A DNA stretch of 64,000 bases, from the NCBI GenBank assembly GCA_002633005.1, contig NMRA01000274.1, positions 353,143-417,142 of the forward strand, read 5' to 3'. This DNA comes from Phoronis australis (Eukaryota > Phoronida > Phoronidae). Below, piece by piece: positions 10,054 through 45,611 of the stretch. A program made the position numbers and the translations under genes. The first letter of the stretch is position 1. Each line of letters opens with the position of its first letter. The notes below the pieces were generated by a model. That model did no database searches and was not told the origin of the DNA. It was given only the letters and a program-made list of their open reading frames with translations.

Positions 10054-13000
10054 TCAGACGAGCAATCTTTTCAGAAAATTATCAGACCGTGGGCTTCACC
10101 GTCTGATAAAGAGCTTGCATCGTGTCCAAACAGTTGTTAAGAAAATTAATGCAATGATTTTAATATTATTAGATTAACATATCAAATATTTAATTGCACT
10201 TAAATAAACACGTACTTCTAATTATGAAAATCTTTAAGCATTTCCCAAACAATTTCACTTTTGACACACGAAAGCTAACAAGGCCACACAAATACTAGCC
10301 TTAAAAATTTAAGAATGCATCAATCATTAGTTGGTATAATTATCCTGGTATAGCACAACTGTACCACACTGCATGATTACAAATACAATGGTATGGCCCA
10401 GTCACACCAAGGTAGTTCTCAACATAATCGCAATAGTGGGGAAAAAACTAGCAGAAATCAACAAAGTGGTGAACAATCCAAGTACAAACCCTCGTGGACT
10501 AGGTTGAATTCGAGGCAAGGTTTTTCGCTGATTGAAGTGACCCATTTTCACCTGTCCCCGCTCCCGTGGACTCTAGACATTCCGAAAACGAAATCAGTGT
10601 GACAGGGCCAATAAAGAAGAAGAGTCATTGTTACACTACCAGTAGTATTTTGTCTTCAGAACGTGCAAAAGTTAGCGTGTTATACGCAGTTCATTTCAGC
10701 CAGCTGAATAAACTGACAATAAGCCTCGCATTTTTTTGAAGCCCATAAGCAGATCAACGATGAGTAAATAGTTTTGGATCCATTTGTGTTTCACGTAATT
10801 ATAAAAAATAACTGCTTAATCACATTACTAAGTGTAACTCCAAAGGATCAAAGCTGATGAAAATTCTTGCGTATGTGGCTACAAGCACATAAAACATCCA
10901 ACCAAAATAAACTGTTTATAATAAATCAACAAAACAAACAGTAAACAATAGCAACAAATACTGTTTGACTTACATTAGTATCTTATACATTTGATACCAA
11001 AACCCCATTAACTGACTTAGATGTTTTGCTTAATGTAAATGTTTCTCAAGAAGTCATTAATACTTCTTGTATTCAGTGACCCCTATGGTGGAAACACGGA
11101 ACTTCACTTTGCCAAATTTCTCAACAAAAGTATCTGTAAGATTTTTGTTATGATTTGTACTGTGTATGACTGCCCTAATACCAAATGGACAAAAGTTCCA
11201 TCACAACATGCAAAACATCGCGATCACTCAAACTAATTGTTTACCAGACAAATTGTACATGGGCTATCGAAAGACTAATATTTACTCATCAATTCAACAC
11301 GGCAATACTATGGCAAAACTGAATGTGAAACACTTTTAACACTATAGTCAAGTTCACTTCAGTAGCAAGTGTATGATTACACAAACTATAAAAAATAAGG
11401 TATCTACCATATATACAATAACATTTTTTTCTAATCATGCCAATTTGATAACTTAATTTTCATTCACTTCGCCAGATAGCAGTCGTTGAAATGTTAAGCC
11501 TCACAAGGACCGGCATATTAACCACTATTTACATCAACCTTTAGGCACAATTCCTCTTGTCAAACTTCCGTTGAGTGCCCCTTCTGTATATTGTCCAAGA
11601 CAGTTAGCCTCATACCAGGATCTTTGACCATAGTTGTGGCTGCCCTGCGTATAAGACTGGGAGATGGGTTTCGTGTAGCTAGCAATAAGTCTGGATGGCT
11701 TCCTGTGTCTGCATTTCCAAGTTTTTCTACAACAAAGGAACATGGACATCAAAACTGCCAAGTCAAAGCACAAATGTAATTATTATGAAAATAATCCACA
11801 CTGATGACCACCTCGAAGCCCTCATTGAACAATAACACACATGAATGGAGTTTCTGCAATATATTTTAAGCATCACTGTGAACACACCAATGCCGTAAAT
11901 TGACAAACGTAATGAACGGTTAAGCTTAATGGCTTGCATTCGTCTACATTGCGCAAGAATCGTTACATGGTGCCCCTGGTCAATGAAAATACTTTTGGCA
12001 GTTGTTTGTTGTAGCAGTGATGCAACATGGCTCAAAAAGGTTACTTCATTTCACACCTTACAAGGCTATGTTTGAGCGATTCATCACGATTTCTAATGAT
12101 GCTTATGTATTGCTGAGACTTCCTGGATAGTTCAATACATCTGAAATAATGACAAAAACCTGTCCAAGGAAGACTTTAAAGAAACTGCAATGTACGCAAT
12201 TCATTTGAGACTACATTTAATAATTGCCTCGCAGTTTCCTTGCCAAGACGGCATATTATTTCTGCAATACCAATGAATTGTCCAATTGACTTAAAGCAGC
12301 TCAAAAGTGACTTTAAATTTACTAGGTGGCACCAGTGTGAAAACGGTTCTACGTGCAGAAACGCAAGCATTTAGTCGCGTGGAACCATCAGGCCACAAAT
12401 GCTCCTTTGTTGATGAACTGCTTTCTGCTCTCAATTTATACAGGTGTTGAAATCAGGAACCATTATTGATTAATGCTACCAGGTGAAAAGTCTCCCGATT
12501 TAACATTCCTTTTGACTTTATAATGTCTTAAAAGATCTGCTCGAGGAGGTAAATTCTATCTCGATGTGGAAAGGTTTGAGGAATTGAGACATGTCATGAA
12601 TGACTGATTATGATTAATCTGGTTCATAATTTGCATTTGACGTAGTAGATAGAGAGGACACGCAAGATGCACAGTGATATTTCAAAGCCATCTTTTGACA
12701 AGAGTATGGCGTCAAGCAGAGAACGAAAGCAGAATAAGGTGGATACAGCTAAATGATACAGCCTGAAAAGAATAACGGCTACATTTAAATCAAAATTGTT
12801 TTGCTTCGTGCGACTGACTATAAAATATTTCATTTGTAATTTGACAAAAGTATATTTTACAGTTGCCAAAACGAAATCAGGCACAAAAATTGGCACATCC
12901 CAACACTTGCCAATCTCAAAGAATTGACAATATGACGAGGGATCAAAAAATTTTTAATACCACCTCATTACTATGGAACCAATGATACTCATTTCCTCTG

Positions 13001-13735
13001 TATAAAACAAAATAATAAAGGTCACTTTTTAAAGAGAAACTGTCTTTAGTATCAACATCATTTTTCAAGCTGCATTGACTTGTGATCTGACCGACTAGAG
13101 GCTGCAGGAATCATGAATCCCTAAAGATGGAGCAAGTGAGCAAATGATGGCAGTACATGAAAGCAGAAGGATACATGCCAATTTAACAGGCAAAGACGGA
13201 AGTGGAGAGAGTGCTGGTGTAAACAAATTTTTTACCCGAATGCAACATCCCTCTTAATACACATGATCTGACATACCCAAGGAGCTCATCCATATTTAAA
13301 TGGTATTTCATATTTAGACCAACAAAAACATTCCAATAATAAATAATATTGATGGTAAAAATTGAACATTAAGAGAAAATGATTGCGTATTTTAAGTGAA
13401 TTTGCTACAAGCAGTTGCAAATTTTACAGAGCATATCCGCGTCAACCCAAAGTGTAGCGCATTGCTGCTAGATAGCGTGCGCTAAATAATACAGACTATC
13501 ACCTGGGTGAACTACAGTCAAGCCTCATTAGACGAGTTAACATCAGTTAACAAGCACGAGTCTGAAAATATCACAGCATTATGAAAGCATCGCATACGAG
13601 ATAAAAACACACACCATAAGACTACTGTTGGCATGCGCACTAAATATGGACAGAACAAAAGAATTTTTTGCAGACTTTATGTTTTTCGTACCTCCATTGA
13701 ATCCAGAGAGATTACCTTAATCGACAGACAATATG

Positions 13736-13741
13736 TTTATT
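13736..13741 (-). terminator. Candidate PLEKHD1 polyadenylation signal
   Basis: AATAAA on the minus strand, about 200 bp past the PLEKHD1 stop. Similar hexamers occur by chance in AT-rich DNA, so support is positional. Confidence 0.35.
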
Positions 13742-13941
13742 AATAAAAATGGTAAGGTAAAATTTTGCCCAGAATAGACAGAAAGACATGAATTTGTTTT
13801 GTAAACTGCTCAACAAAAATCTACACCAAGCAAATTTGACTGCGCTTAATCACTAGCATAGTTTGTTCTGTACACTGTTGAGCACCAGCCAGAATGCATT
13901 TTGAAAAACCCGGTAATTTCAACAACTATCATTTTCCCAAA

Positions 13942-36466
<22,525 letters not shown>

Positions 36467-37077
36467 TATTAGGGCTATTAAGCAAGCAACAATAACAACA
36501 ACAGCGCTTCAGCTCGATCTCAAAACTCCGATAGTCAATTGAGGAAGTGAAGACGACCTGTGCGGAATACTCTCGAACATTCTCGTTTCGTACGAATAGG
36601 CCTACCAACAAAAGGACAATAGGTTTGTGAATGGTCGCAGTTGTGACTAACGAGAACTGAAGGAACAGCCGAGTTTGTTTCCGATCGCGCGACTCATCAT
36701 ATTTCGTTTCATATCTGACAAAAGAATTGTTATTGTTGCTTCAGCTGTAAATACGCCATATTTGTTGGAGCAAAAAAAAAGAATGCGTCCCACAGTGGTA
36801 TTTCTTGTACAGATTTTTCTTGTTTTGTATTTTTCCGTACCGATGTAAAATAAACGTTTTACTTCCTGCTTTTACTAATAAAGAACTGAAACTGAGAATA
36901 ATATATCAGAACAACCCTGACTATGACACCAAGAAAGTCAATATGACAGTCGAAACTGAAGGTATAGCCTGAGGCAATTTGAAACTGATCAACCACACTT
37001 TCTATTTCGAAGAATAAATAGAAAACATTGGCCTATATTTTACTGATCAGTTCCATTCTATAGTTTTGTAGATACTC

Positions 37078-37204
37078 CATGCGCGCACCTAGGGGGTACT
37101 ACCGTTTTTTTTTTAGTCCGCCCGCTCTTTTGTTAGCAAAAGGTCCACAGCGACAGGAATTCGAGCCCCCCATATTGAAGGCTGCGCTGCTGGGTGCGCA
37201 CATG
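37078..37204. mobile_element. MITE family A, copy 2, with 5-bp target duplication
   Basis: 127 bp with termini CATGCGCGCACCTAG and CTGGGTGCGCACATG. Flanked by TACTC on both sides (37073-37077 and 37205-37209). An internally shortened relative of 35158-35419. Confidence 0.78.
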
Positions 37205-38212
37205 TACTCGGTGCATCGTAATCGAGTCCCTGCCACGGCACTCAGACGGGACAGTCGGTCTGTAAAATTTAGTCGTGGCGCCATATATTGGTGTGGTTGG
37301 AATAGCTTGAAAAATCACCGCCCAGGCTCCTCAGTCGAAAATACCTTTCACGCCGACACCCGGCCGGCAATCGATCGGTCACGCCTCCCGTCGTCACAGA
37401 CGCTGCTCAAAACGGCCCTCCCATCGGCACCGAATCAGTTTGTGCGCCCCAGTCATTTGTGCCGTCGTTCCTTTGTCTGTGCCTATTAGAGCGGTACCAT
37501 GTTTTTTTTCAGTGGCAAAAAATGAGCTACCGCGGCAGTAGAGTATGAGAGGGGGAGGGGGGGGGGCGTTGGTNGGGGCGTTGGTCAGCCTGGCACGGTA
37601 ACCGTCGGCAGGGAAACTAGGGCGGGACAGACGACTAGGTGTGGCACATATAGACTTAAGGCAAATCTCTCCTCATGAAGATGTTTTTCGGTTCCGTGCA
37701 AGGCACACAACCAAGTTAGCTATCGCCGTTATCACACAGAGTTTTGGGAACTCACCCAGTAAAGGAGGGCACAACGTGGTAAATGTGACCTATGATTTCT
37801 GATTGATAAAAACTTGGTGACCGCTTTTGTTGCAGCGTCTCTTGTTTATTTTTACACCGTATAATTAAATTATCAGAATTATCAAAAACGATTGTGTGTT
37901 ACATTGATTGTCATGAATAATTAGGTTGTCTTTTGAAACAACTCGATATTTTGACTAAATAATTGTTTTTTCTCTTTAACTCGCGAAACCCAACGTCAAT
38001 CGCGACCGAAGATCCGACAGGAGAACGTACGTGGCGAATGACACACAAATTCTCCATGGTATGACATCAGGTTAAAAAAAATCAACGAAAAATCCACACA
38101 TTGAAGTGTCGTAGTTGGGGAGCTCTGATCCTCATCTTACAATATTGTGCAAAAACAAAATTATAGTCCTTCGTGTTTTGCTTACTACCATTCACCATCC
38201 ATTCATACAATA

Positions 38213-38244
38213 ATTACGGTACATTACGGTACATTACGGTTCAT
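38213..38244. repeat. Short tandem repeat ATTACGGTAC
   Basis: Three consecutive 10-bp units, the last with one change. Confidence 0.8.
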
Positions 38245-38699
38245 TTACAATAAATGCAATATGCCCTGTCAGGCCAATACAGACATATGTACAACTGTTT
38301 CAGGAGCTTTACCTAAACAAATGTATTCCATTTTTCCATAAACCTGCCCTCCACTTTCACCGTCATGTACTAGCATATGTATATTTCTATGGACAAAGCA
38401 ATCTTATGTTTCCTTTTTTAACTTGATCTGTATAGAGATCAAGGTTTTACGCCTTCTTCTCAAAATTGTACAATATTTATACCAAGATCTACACGGCGGT
38501 GAGTGCTGGGTTTACTCTCTGAGAGCCATGGCCAGCACATGTTTTATGGGGAGCATTTTTTTGCAACAGAGATCGTCTAACTTCCCTTGAAAACACTCTC
38601 TTATTCACATATACTTCGAAACAGTCAGAAAAAAATTGTTACGTATAGATATCCGGAGCAAACTGGTTCAGATTTTTAAATTCAGGAAAACTCCATTTC

Positions 38700-38840
38700 A
38701 CCAGAGATCTGTCGCTCTCTTTTCCGATATTTTGAAATTGTATTATCAGTTTATATGAATTGGGAACCCGATGGAGAGGAGCCAAGATGATAGCATCAAT
38801 TGCAGCTCATTTCTTGTTTTTGAAATAACATAATAGACAA
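38700..38840. repeat. Dispersed repeat block (partner at 43760-43900)
   Basis: Shared blocks: CTGTCGCT, TTTGAAATTGT, AATTGGGAACC, GATAGCATCAATT, GTTTTTGAAAT. Non-coding. Confidence 0.45.
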
Positions 38841-38939
38841 ACGTGAGATTTCGATCTCACCTAAGTTTTAGCGACATGAGGGGATTTTATGACCGTTTAC
38901 AGTTTAAATGCCTAGCGGATTAAGGCGTTAAGTCACATG

Positions 38940-39090
38940 CACTGGCAATCGTAAACAAAGATTTCTGCAATTTTAGAATGCACGTTTAACTCACAAATTG
39001 TAACAAACTATCACTGGAATGAACCAAAATTTACAGTAACGTTGATATATTTAGTATATTTTGAAAATTTCTTGGGGAAGGCCCCCAAAT
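38940..39090. repeat. Dispersed repeat block (partner at 45966-46125)
   Basis: Shared blocks: CGTAAACAAARATTTCTG, GAATGAACCA, GAAAATTTCTTGGGGA, GGCC. Non-coding. Confidence 0.45.
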
Positions 39091-40305
39091 CCATGGTCTT
39101 TGGTCAAGTTTTGTATGACGGACGTTTTTGTTTATGCAAATGAATTCCCGTGCAAACTAGGTGTTTGTTTCACGAAAGGTCAGAAATATGGTCTTAGGAT
39201 TTAGACAATTAACAAAAACACAAAGACTTTGAAAATGTACCCATAGCTGCTAGTTATTGAGATAATTTGCATAATTTATATCTGGGTTGTGATGTGGTAG
39301 TTCAGTATTTTTGAATAAACCTTGATTCAGTGGTTCGAGACTTAAGACTTACGAAATTTGGTCTTATGCAAAGGTTTATCTGAGTAATTATGAACGCATC
39401 ACAGTCCAGAAATAATTCATAGACATTATCTCACAGCTTAATAATGCAGCAGTTTTGCTCAAGTGAAATTTAATTATCGTTGACTCAAGAAAACGCTGCA
39501 GAGTTTATTGAGGTAAGAAATGTTATGAGACCAATTTTCGGTTTTTTAGCCAACTAAACAAGGCGAAATACAGCTTCAACTCAATATATTGTTGTCAAAC
39601 AACGTCACGGCGGTCGAGCTTATTTTCTCATGGATTCATTGGTTTCTGATTCATCTAAGAAAGGGGACTGATTCATAGACGATTTTTGACAATTAGAAGA
39701 CAATCTTTTATCAAGAATTTGACGATGCTTCGGGAAAATGTCTTAACATCCGACACGCAACAGAAAAAAGAACATCAGATGCTTTTTGCCAATCTGGAAT
39801 AACCCTATCAGAAATTAGTGTTTAGAGAAATATTTGACGAGGTTGATGTTCAGCTTTCTAGCTTTTCCCCAGCGAGGGGGAGAGCCATCAGAAACTTGGG
39901 TACCAAGGGATTTTGAAACTGTAGCTCTAGAGAAACAGTGACCCTTGCAACTACGCTCATTCTACTAAAGTGCAGATTGCTCAAGCTGCATCTTTAAGAT
40001 GTATTTGCATGCTCTTAACTATGCTAAAGTAAAGCAGGGACTAAACAACAATGCTACTTGAACATCATCTACGCTAAACAAAGTGCAGTTGTATTCAATG
40101 ACAACTCGTAAATCTTAAATTTGATAGTTTTGTGCCAATCCAGTACAAGAGAGGTCTAGTCAATTGCTTGTTACACCGTGCCTGGAGAATCTGTTCCACC
40201 AATTTAAATTTTGATAGTGACGTAGCCAGGATTTTCCAGTTATTGCGTGCCAATGGTTAACCTCTGAATTTCCTGAATAGCTGTAAACGACACTTTCTTT
40301 CAAAA

Positions 40306-40786
40306 ATGAATGAGGCAGATAAGGTAGCTATTATTGGACCCGAAAAAAAGAAAGTTTTCTTTTCTCTTGGTTACACCGGGCCAAGTAGTATAAAATTGAA
40401 ACGTCAATTATCTCGCCTTATTCATTGCATAGACCCGGCCGTTGTTTTCAAACCTCTTCGGAAACTTTCCAATATGCTGTGTAAACTGAAGTCACCCATC
40501 CCTTTATTGAACAAGAGCAATGTTGTGTATAAGGTTGAATGTGACAACTGTAAGGAATTCTATATCGGACTCACACAGAGACGCCTCTGTGACAGGTTGA
40601 AAGAACATCACACCTCAGAGAAAAGTAACATGTATAGGTACCGTGTTAGCAACAATCACCAAGGTAATTCAGTTAGTATTATCTGCAGAGAACCTGTACA
40701 TTAACAGTCATCGGCCATTCCGTGAGAACCAGCATGCCACTGATTCTCTGAATAACATGCAGAGCTCAGTGACCCTGCAACTGTGA
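40306..40786 (+). pseudogene. Penelope-like retroelement fragment, GIY-YIG endonuclease end
   Basis: C-terminal part of a Penelope-like element ORF. The 132-codon frame has the pre-endonuclease linker (LKRQLSRLIHCIDPAVVFKP, then LLNKSNVVYKVECDNC) and the GIY-YIG core KEFYIGLTQRRLCDRLKEH. The C-x-x-C pair before YIG is typical of these elements. At about 40690 the frame ends, but a +1 shift reads on as ENLYINSHRPFRENQHATDS to TGA at 40784-40786, resembling the usual tail. No reverse transcriptase was found upstream, so the copy is 5'-truncated, frameshifted and inactive. Confidence 0.72.
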
Positions 40787-40890
40787 TGACCAGCTACTGA
40801 CTATATTCCTTGTATCTCTCACTGCACTTTATGGATGTTACCTGAGCTGTATGTTGGAACTTGTTGTCCTAAATTGTTGTAAATATGATC

Positions 40891-40920
40891 CTAATGATGT
40901 CTAATGAAAAGACGGAACGT
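40891..40920 (+). ncRNA. Degraded hammerhead-ribozyme-like motif
   Basis: CTAATGA, then GTCT-loop-AGAC forming a stem II, then GGAACGT. This resembles the hammerhead core CUGAUGA, stem II, GAAAC, with one substitution in the first box and one missing A in the second. It lies about 100 bp past the Penelope-like ORF, where such ribozymes are known in this class. Confidence 0.35.
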
Positions 40921-42404
40921 TGAATTGAAAATGAACTTTTTTATTTGTGCGGCGATCGTCCGGTTTTTAAACTTGTAAATGTGAAAACAAAAAATTCTGC
41001 AAATATGTTACAATTGCACTAATGACGTACCTTGGGGGGCTCACATAAGCCGCATCACGCAGTATTATTCCTCAACACCACGCCACGATACTTAATGGAT
41101 ACGGTTGAGTGATTTACGGCGGATCATTTTCGACACAAAACTCGTTCTCAAAAACATTTAGGAATTTTCAACCTACTTCATGTTTACATCATCTCTTTGT
41201 GTTGTGTTTCTAATTAATTTGACTAAGAAATCACGGAGATTAGGAATTAGCATGAATATTAAATTTAGGCCTCTTTTTCACTCATGGAAGTAGATGAAAC
41301 TTTTACCGAAGTTTCCAGGACGATGTTACGTCTGCTCAATTCTGAGGTGATGATATCTCTGCCCGGATTTCGCAGCTCGTAAAAACGAGTTTCTTTTTTG
41401 CGTTTACTTCCGTAAAGAGAGATTTTGGGAGGACATATTTTGGCACCATAATAAAGCGAATTTCACGAAAATATCCGCTAAGACCAAAATCCCACTCTTT
41501 AAATGTGTCTAAAAATTTACCCTTTCTCGTAAATTTTTGTTGAATCATGGGTGCCTAAGTTTCTGCAGTGGCTAAGTGGCTCTATCGAGATTTAACCCCA
41601 AACAGTAAAATTCACGAGGTGTACAAAATTGGCGTCGCGGAAGTGGTTGAAATTTGGGCCCACTTAGACAAGGGATGTGGCGATATCAAATTAATTTGTG
41701 TCCTCCCCTATACCTTCCTACGAACCTGGGTACAGTTCAATAGCCGTCTCGCGGCGAGAAAAATCTAGCCAAAATAACGTGCTCTCATTGAAAATACCCG
41801 GCAATATCTTGCGTAATTTCGCGAAGTCTTGCTAAGTTTACACCGGAAAGTAGTAAACATTTCTTTCCTTATTAGGAAACTTACATAGTTTACTAGTTGA
41901 ATTTAATTTCGGATTTTCAAAAGCTGCAAGGAATACATTGCATATAAATCACATTTTTATTTTATTAATGTTATTATTCCGCACATAGTCATTTATGCGG
42001 TGTGCCCTAACATGTATCTTATAAACAGAACAAAGACAAAATGTGCGTGTATCTACAAACTATTAAGCCAGCGCTACACGTAGAGTGACCTGGCGTGTAA
42101 GTGAAAAATGATTAAAACTCACTTGAGCAAAAGAACAAAATATTTAAGAACATACCCATAACAGCCACTTACTGAGAAAATTTGAACAAACTATTTCCAG
42201 ACCTGAGTAATATGCTAATAATTACATGACTAGACCTTCATTTGGTAATTGCGAAGCGACACCGTACGACCAAATTTCAGTTTAAAGTCTCACTTTTCAA
42301 GAGTCAAGACCCCTGATTCTGGCGTTCCGAGAGGCAGCAACGTGACAGCGTATCAACTTATTCGCCAAACACTGTCTCGAGTAATAACAAACTGTCAGTT
42401 CATT

Positions 42405-42452
42405 GAAGATCAAAAATCAATCAGATTTGAAGATCAAAAATCAATTAGATTT
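42405..42452. repeat. 24-bp tandem duplication
   Basis: GAAGATCAAAAATCAATCAG plus ATTT occurs twice in a row with one C/T change. Confidence 0.85.
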
Positions 42453-42599
42453 CTTCTGAGTAAGAAACAAAGTGAGACTAGGTTATACCGGTAATTGGTC
42501 TAAATCAAAAAGATATTTTCTTCGAAGGAACGCGAGTTTATTGCTGCTGAAGTGACAACTCGTGCCCTTTTGTTGGGAGGGCTAAGCTTCATTTCCCAA

Positions 42600-42830
42600 C
42601 TGTACATGGTTACACTATTGGCTATCTTGTTCACCAAACAATAATTAATTTCACCATTCACGTATTCCTCCGATTCTTTGACACAAGTTACTAGCGAAGG
42701 AGAAAATGGGTGATTATGACACCAATAATTACAAAAATTCCCGACAGTGAAGTGTATCCGATTGCGGAAATGAATATTCACGCATACGCAATCTTGAGAA
42801 TAAGCAGGATTTCAAGTTCACGCACAGTAC
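42600..42830. mobile_element. Family B inverted-repeat element, partial copy
   Basis: Aligns with the right half of 46549-46922: TTCACCAAACAATAATT, ATTCACRTATTC-like, AAAATGGGTGAT, then GCAATCTTGAGAATAAGCAG and CAAGTTCACGCACAG at the end. The left end was not found. Confidence 0.55.
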
Positions 42831-43398
42831 ACGTATATTGACCACTTTGTGCCTGGTGTTGTCTATATGTGCTTAAAGAGGGCGCTTGGGTTACCTGGCG
42901 TCGATTTTTGGGAGGGGGGAGAGCGGGGTCGGGGTGCACTTGCCCCCAAATAATTTGCAGGCGTCAGTATGAAACAGCGACGACTGGCATGGGGCGGCGC
43001 GAGGTCGCGGGAAGTCGAGAAAATAAAAACAACCACACACAGCGAGAAAATTTAACGGAACATGTCAACCACCAACGCTGGATTCTGGGCAGGACATTTT
43101 TGTTAAGTTCTTTTGTGACATATATTGTCGCATTCGACACATATTGTCGCCCGGGCAACAAAATATGTGGAGTGTGACAATTTACGTCGCAACAGGCCCT
43201 ACTTTTTTGCAGTGGGGCCCACAGATAGCCTTAACGCACCTGAAAATGTACTCGTAATTATAAATCGTTCGAAACTTAATTAATCTGAGCATACTTAATA
43301 CTGGTATGCAAAGATTTTCCAGAGAAAATTGATTTAGATTTCTTGATTGAAGATGACAAGTTTTAGCGAATACAAATATGCATTCAGTCTCCCGCTGT

Positions 43399-43732
43399 GT
43401 CGGGTTGCATGAAACATTTCCAAATAGGGACTCAACTAAGTTCCCTAAATCTTTTGCCTACTTGTGTCTTTGTTTACTCACAGATGTAATCTTTTTCTAT
43501 CATCTCATCTTTATTATGAGCTCCTCTCTGACAAATGAAATTTTCTAATAACTTAACTAAAAACTGAGCCCAGAATTCAATGAAAATAAATAAGGAATTA
43601 GTCCTTAAGTTGGGAGCATTGCATGAAAAGATCCCTATTTATTTTTGATGAGAATTCAACGTCAAGTTCAATCTCGATTTGTAGCAAAACCGAAAATTGA
43701 CTTAGTTGAGTCCTTTTTCATGCAACCGGGCA
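43399..43732. mobile_element. Foldback/MITE-like element
   Basis: Inverted ends: GGGTTGCATGAAACATTTCC on the left with GGGACTCAACTAAGT, and, on the opposite strand at the right, CGGTTGCATGAAAAAGGACTC followed by AACTAAGT. A related hairpin with AAAATTGACTAA arms lies at 48094-48132. Confidence 0.5.
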
Positions 43733-43759
43733 CTAGGACCTCTCTCTAGCAAGGGATAT

Positions 43760-43900
43760 CGAGGGCACTAGTCCTCTGTCGCTTTCTCTGTTTTCCGTTT
43801 TCTTTGAAATTGTTTGTTATAAATTGGGAACCTGACACGGAGGTGCTCTGACGATAGCATCAATTACATTACCTGTTTTTGAAATTATGCATCTTCCCGT
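43760..43900. repeat. Dispersed repeat block (partner at 38700-38840)
   Basis: Second copy of the AATTGGGAACC and GATAGCATCAATT block. Confidence 0.45.
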
Positions 43901-44976
43901 ATTTAGGTGCCCAGCCCCAAGAAGGGATTCATTGATCCGTAGCCACACTTTTCCTGTTCTTCCACATCTTTTCCCACTCTCGGACGCGGGTCCTCTTTTC
44001 CTGTTTTCATGAAATCGTACAACCTTTTATGCTAAGAAAGTTCACCTCTTTGAGGTTCACCCGATGATGGATATCTATCACTCTTTTCTCGTTTTTTATT
44101 GATAAAGCATTTCTTGAAAAGACTCTTCGATCGGGCGGGATCCTCTCTTGGAGGGATGACCCCTTTGTCGCCAGCACTGTAAACTATGCACGAAGTGAAG
44201 TAGACAAAATTTGAAATTGGCCCAGAAAACCACAGAACAGGTTCATGTAACGAGCGTAACTTCACGACACGCAGTTCAAACAACTGAAGTGTGAGATTGA
44301 ATAAAAAATGCCATTAATCGTCATCTTAGGATTGAAGAAATTGAATACTATTTGCGAATTTCACGGCTATATTATTATCGATGATTTTATAACGATAAAA
44401 ATATTGATACTTTACCCAAAGATTTTCGAGAATAGCGTCTCTTTTGAAGGTTGTTGTTAGACACGAATATTCGTAGGAAACTTGCACGTGTCTAAATTAG
44501 ATTGCTCTTCATCGTCAGTCCTTTTTAATAGTATGATTCTACAAATTTTAAGCTATGGTGCAGAGATTTGGGGTGTCTCAATTGTGAATTTTATAGAAAG
44601 TGTTCGTAACGATTTCTGCAAGTAGGCCTTGCGACTAAACAAAAAGACGCCAAATGTCATGACAAGGAGAGAGTGTGGTAGATATATTGTACACTTACTA
44701 CATATTTAAGCCTGGTGTTTACTGGGCAAGGCTGCTTCAGATGAAGCCTCATCATAGATATTCAATTCAGAGTTGCGATATGTAACGGCAAGAACGTTAG
44801 GACGGCTGCAGGCACAACTGGGCACATTCTATATCTACGGGTTCCGTTCATAATTTCGCCAAAGAGTAATTGACTGTGGTGTACAAAATTGGCACTCTTT
44901 AATTACTAATTCGACCAAATATCCATTCTATTCTACTATAAAAACGGAACTACAGTGTGAGAAATACCTGTACGCG

Positions 44977-45611
44977 CATAGGCGGATTTAGGGGGGGGGG
45001 GGGNCGATGAAAAAACAGAAGCTGCTGATAAGATGTGAATTTTAATCGAAGCCTTAGTAAATCACTCAGAAACTCGCAATACTCTCTTTGTCAAACCTTA
45101 TCTTAAGACGATTTCCAAAGCAATCCCGTAATTATTGCCAACACGAAAAACGGATTTGGTCTTTTGGGCATTTGAAGACTATTTTAAATACGACAAATTT
45201 GTTAAGAATTGATGGCACAAAATATAAAACGTGTAATAAGCATTACAAAAAGAAGTAGGTTTCGCGCGCAAACGCTGTGGACCATAAACAAGTAGGTCTC
45301 TCAGTGGTGGTGTAGTGGTTGTGCAAGCGCGCTCTAATCGTCAGGTCGTGAGTTCGAATCTTTGATCCTGTTTGATACGTACTCCGCTTTTTTTGCCTTT
45401 CTTTCTTGGATAATACTTCAGGAATCAAGGAAAATGCTTGATTTTTAGAGGTAAAAACAGAAAATTTCCTAGACGGAAGGGGGGCAAACCCCCCTCCCGA
45501 CCTCCCCCCATTCGGTGCTATGCGCATCTACAATTGTGGTTCCCTTTGCGCAAATGCTTACAGCCGGACAAAATGTTGGGCCCCCCTTGTGATATCCTAG
45601 ATCCGCCACTG
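44977..45611. mobile_element. 635-bp inverted-terminal element with 5-bp target duplication
   Basis: Left terminus CATAGGCGGATTTAGG; right terminus on the other strand CAGTGGCGGATCTAGG (13 of 16 match). Flanked by ACGCG on both sides (44972-44976 and 45612-45616). The interior includes a G run with an N (45004), a tRNA-like SINE head and a C-rich right end. The termini resemble the CAGGGGCGGATCC elements at 4117 and 6702. Confidence 0.7.
45300..45370 (+). mobile_element. tRNA-like SINE head inside the 635-bp element
   Basis: A-box TGGTGTAGTGG (45308-45318) and B-box GTTCGAATC (45352-45360) at tRNA-like spacing. It lacks a matching acceptor stem, so it is a tRNA-derived repeat and not a functional tRNA. 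Confidence 0.6.

Larger units (their letters stand above)
8243..13941. other. Gene-poor flank between two convergent genes
   Basis: The unknown gene (plus) and PLEKHD1 (minus) converge on this stretch, so 3' UTRs probably enter from both sides. I see no protein gene. It contains two inverted-repeat elements (8752-8859 and 9914-10053) and a candidate minus-strand polyadenylation signal at 13736-13741. Confidence 0.6.
36467..40169. other. PLEKHD1 5' flank and intergenic DNA
   Basis: Expected to hold the PLEKHD1 promoter near 36500-36800, though no clear core element was identified. A CpG- and GC-rich patch lies at about 37180-37640 with a single N in a G run (37574). The rest is dispersed repeat sequence: a block at 38700-38840 recurs at 43760-43900, and 38940-39090 recurs at 45966-46125. 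A 10-bp ATTACGGTAC tandem is at 38213-38244. Confidence 0.55.
40990..44971. other. Repeat-rich intergenic DNA
   Basis: No gene recognised. Contains a 24-bp tandem pair (42405-42452), a family B element fragment (42600-42830), a foldback-type element (43399-43732) and one copy of a dispersed block (43760-43900). Some G-rich stretches at 42900-42960 resemble the interiors of nearby elements. Confidence 0.55.

Noticed and set aside
10393-10602. 69-codon plus-strand frame with a Ser/Gln/Asn-rich start
   Set aside because: Composition resembles chance AT-rich sequence; no homology recognised and no promoter or splice support.
37079-37489. 136-codon plus-strand frame
   Set aside because: Its first third is a MITE with target duplications and the rest is a GC-rich patch where open frames are expected; no domain seen.
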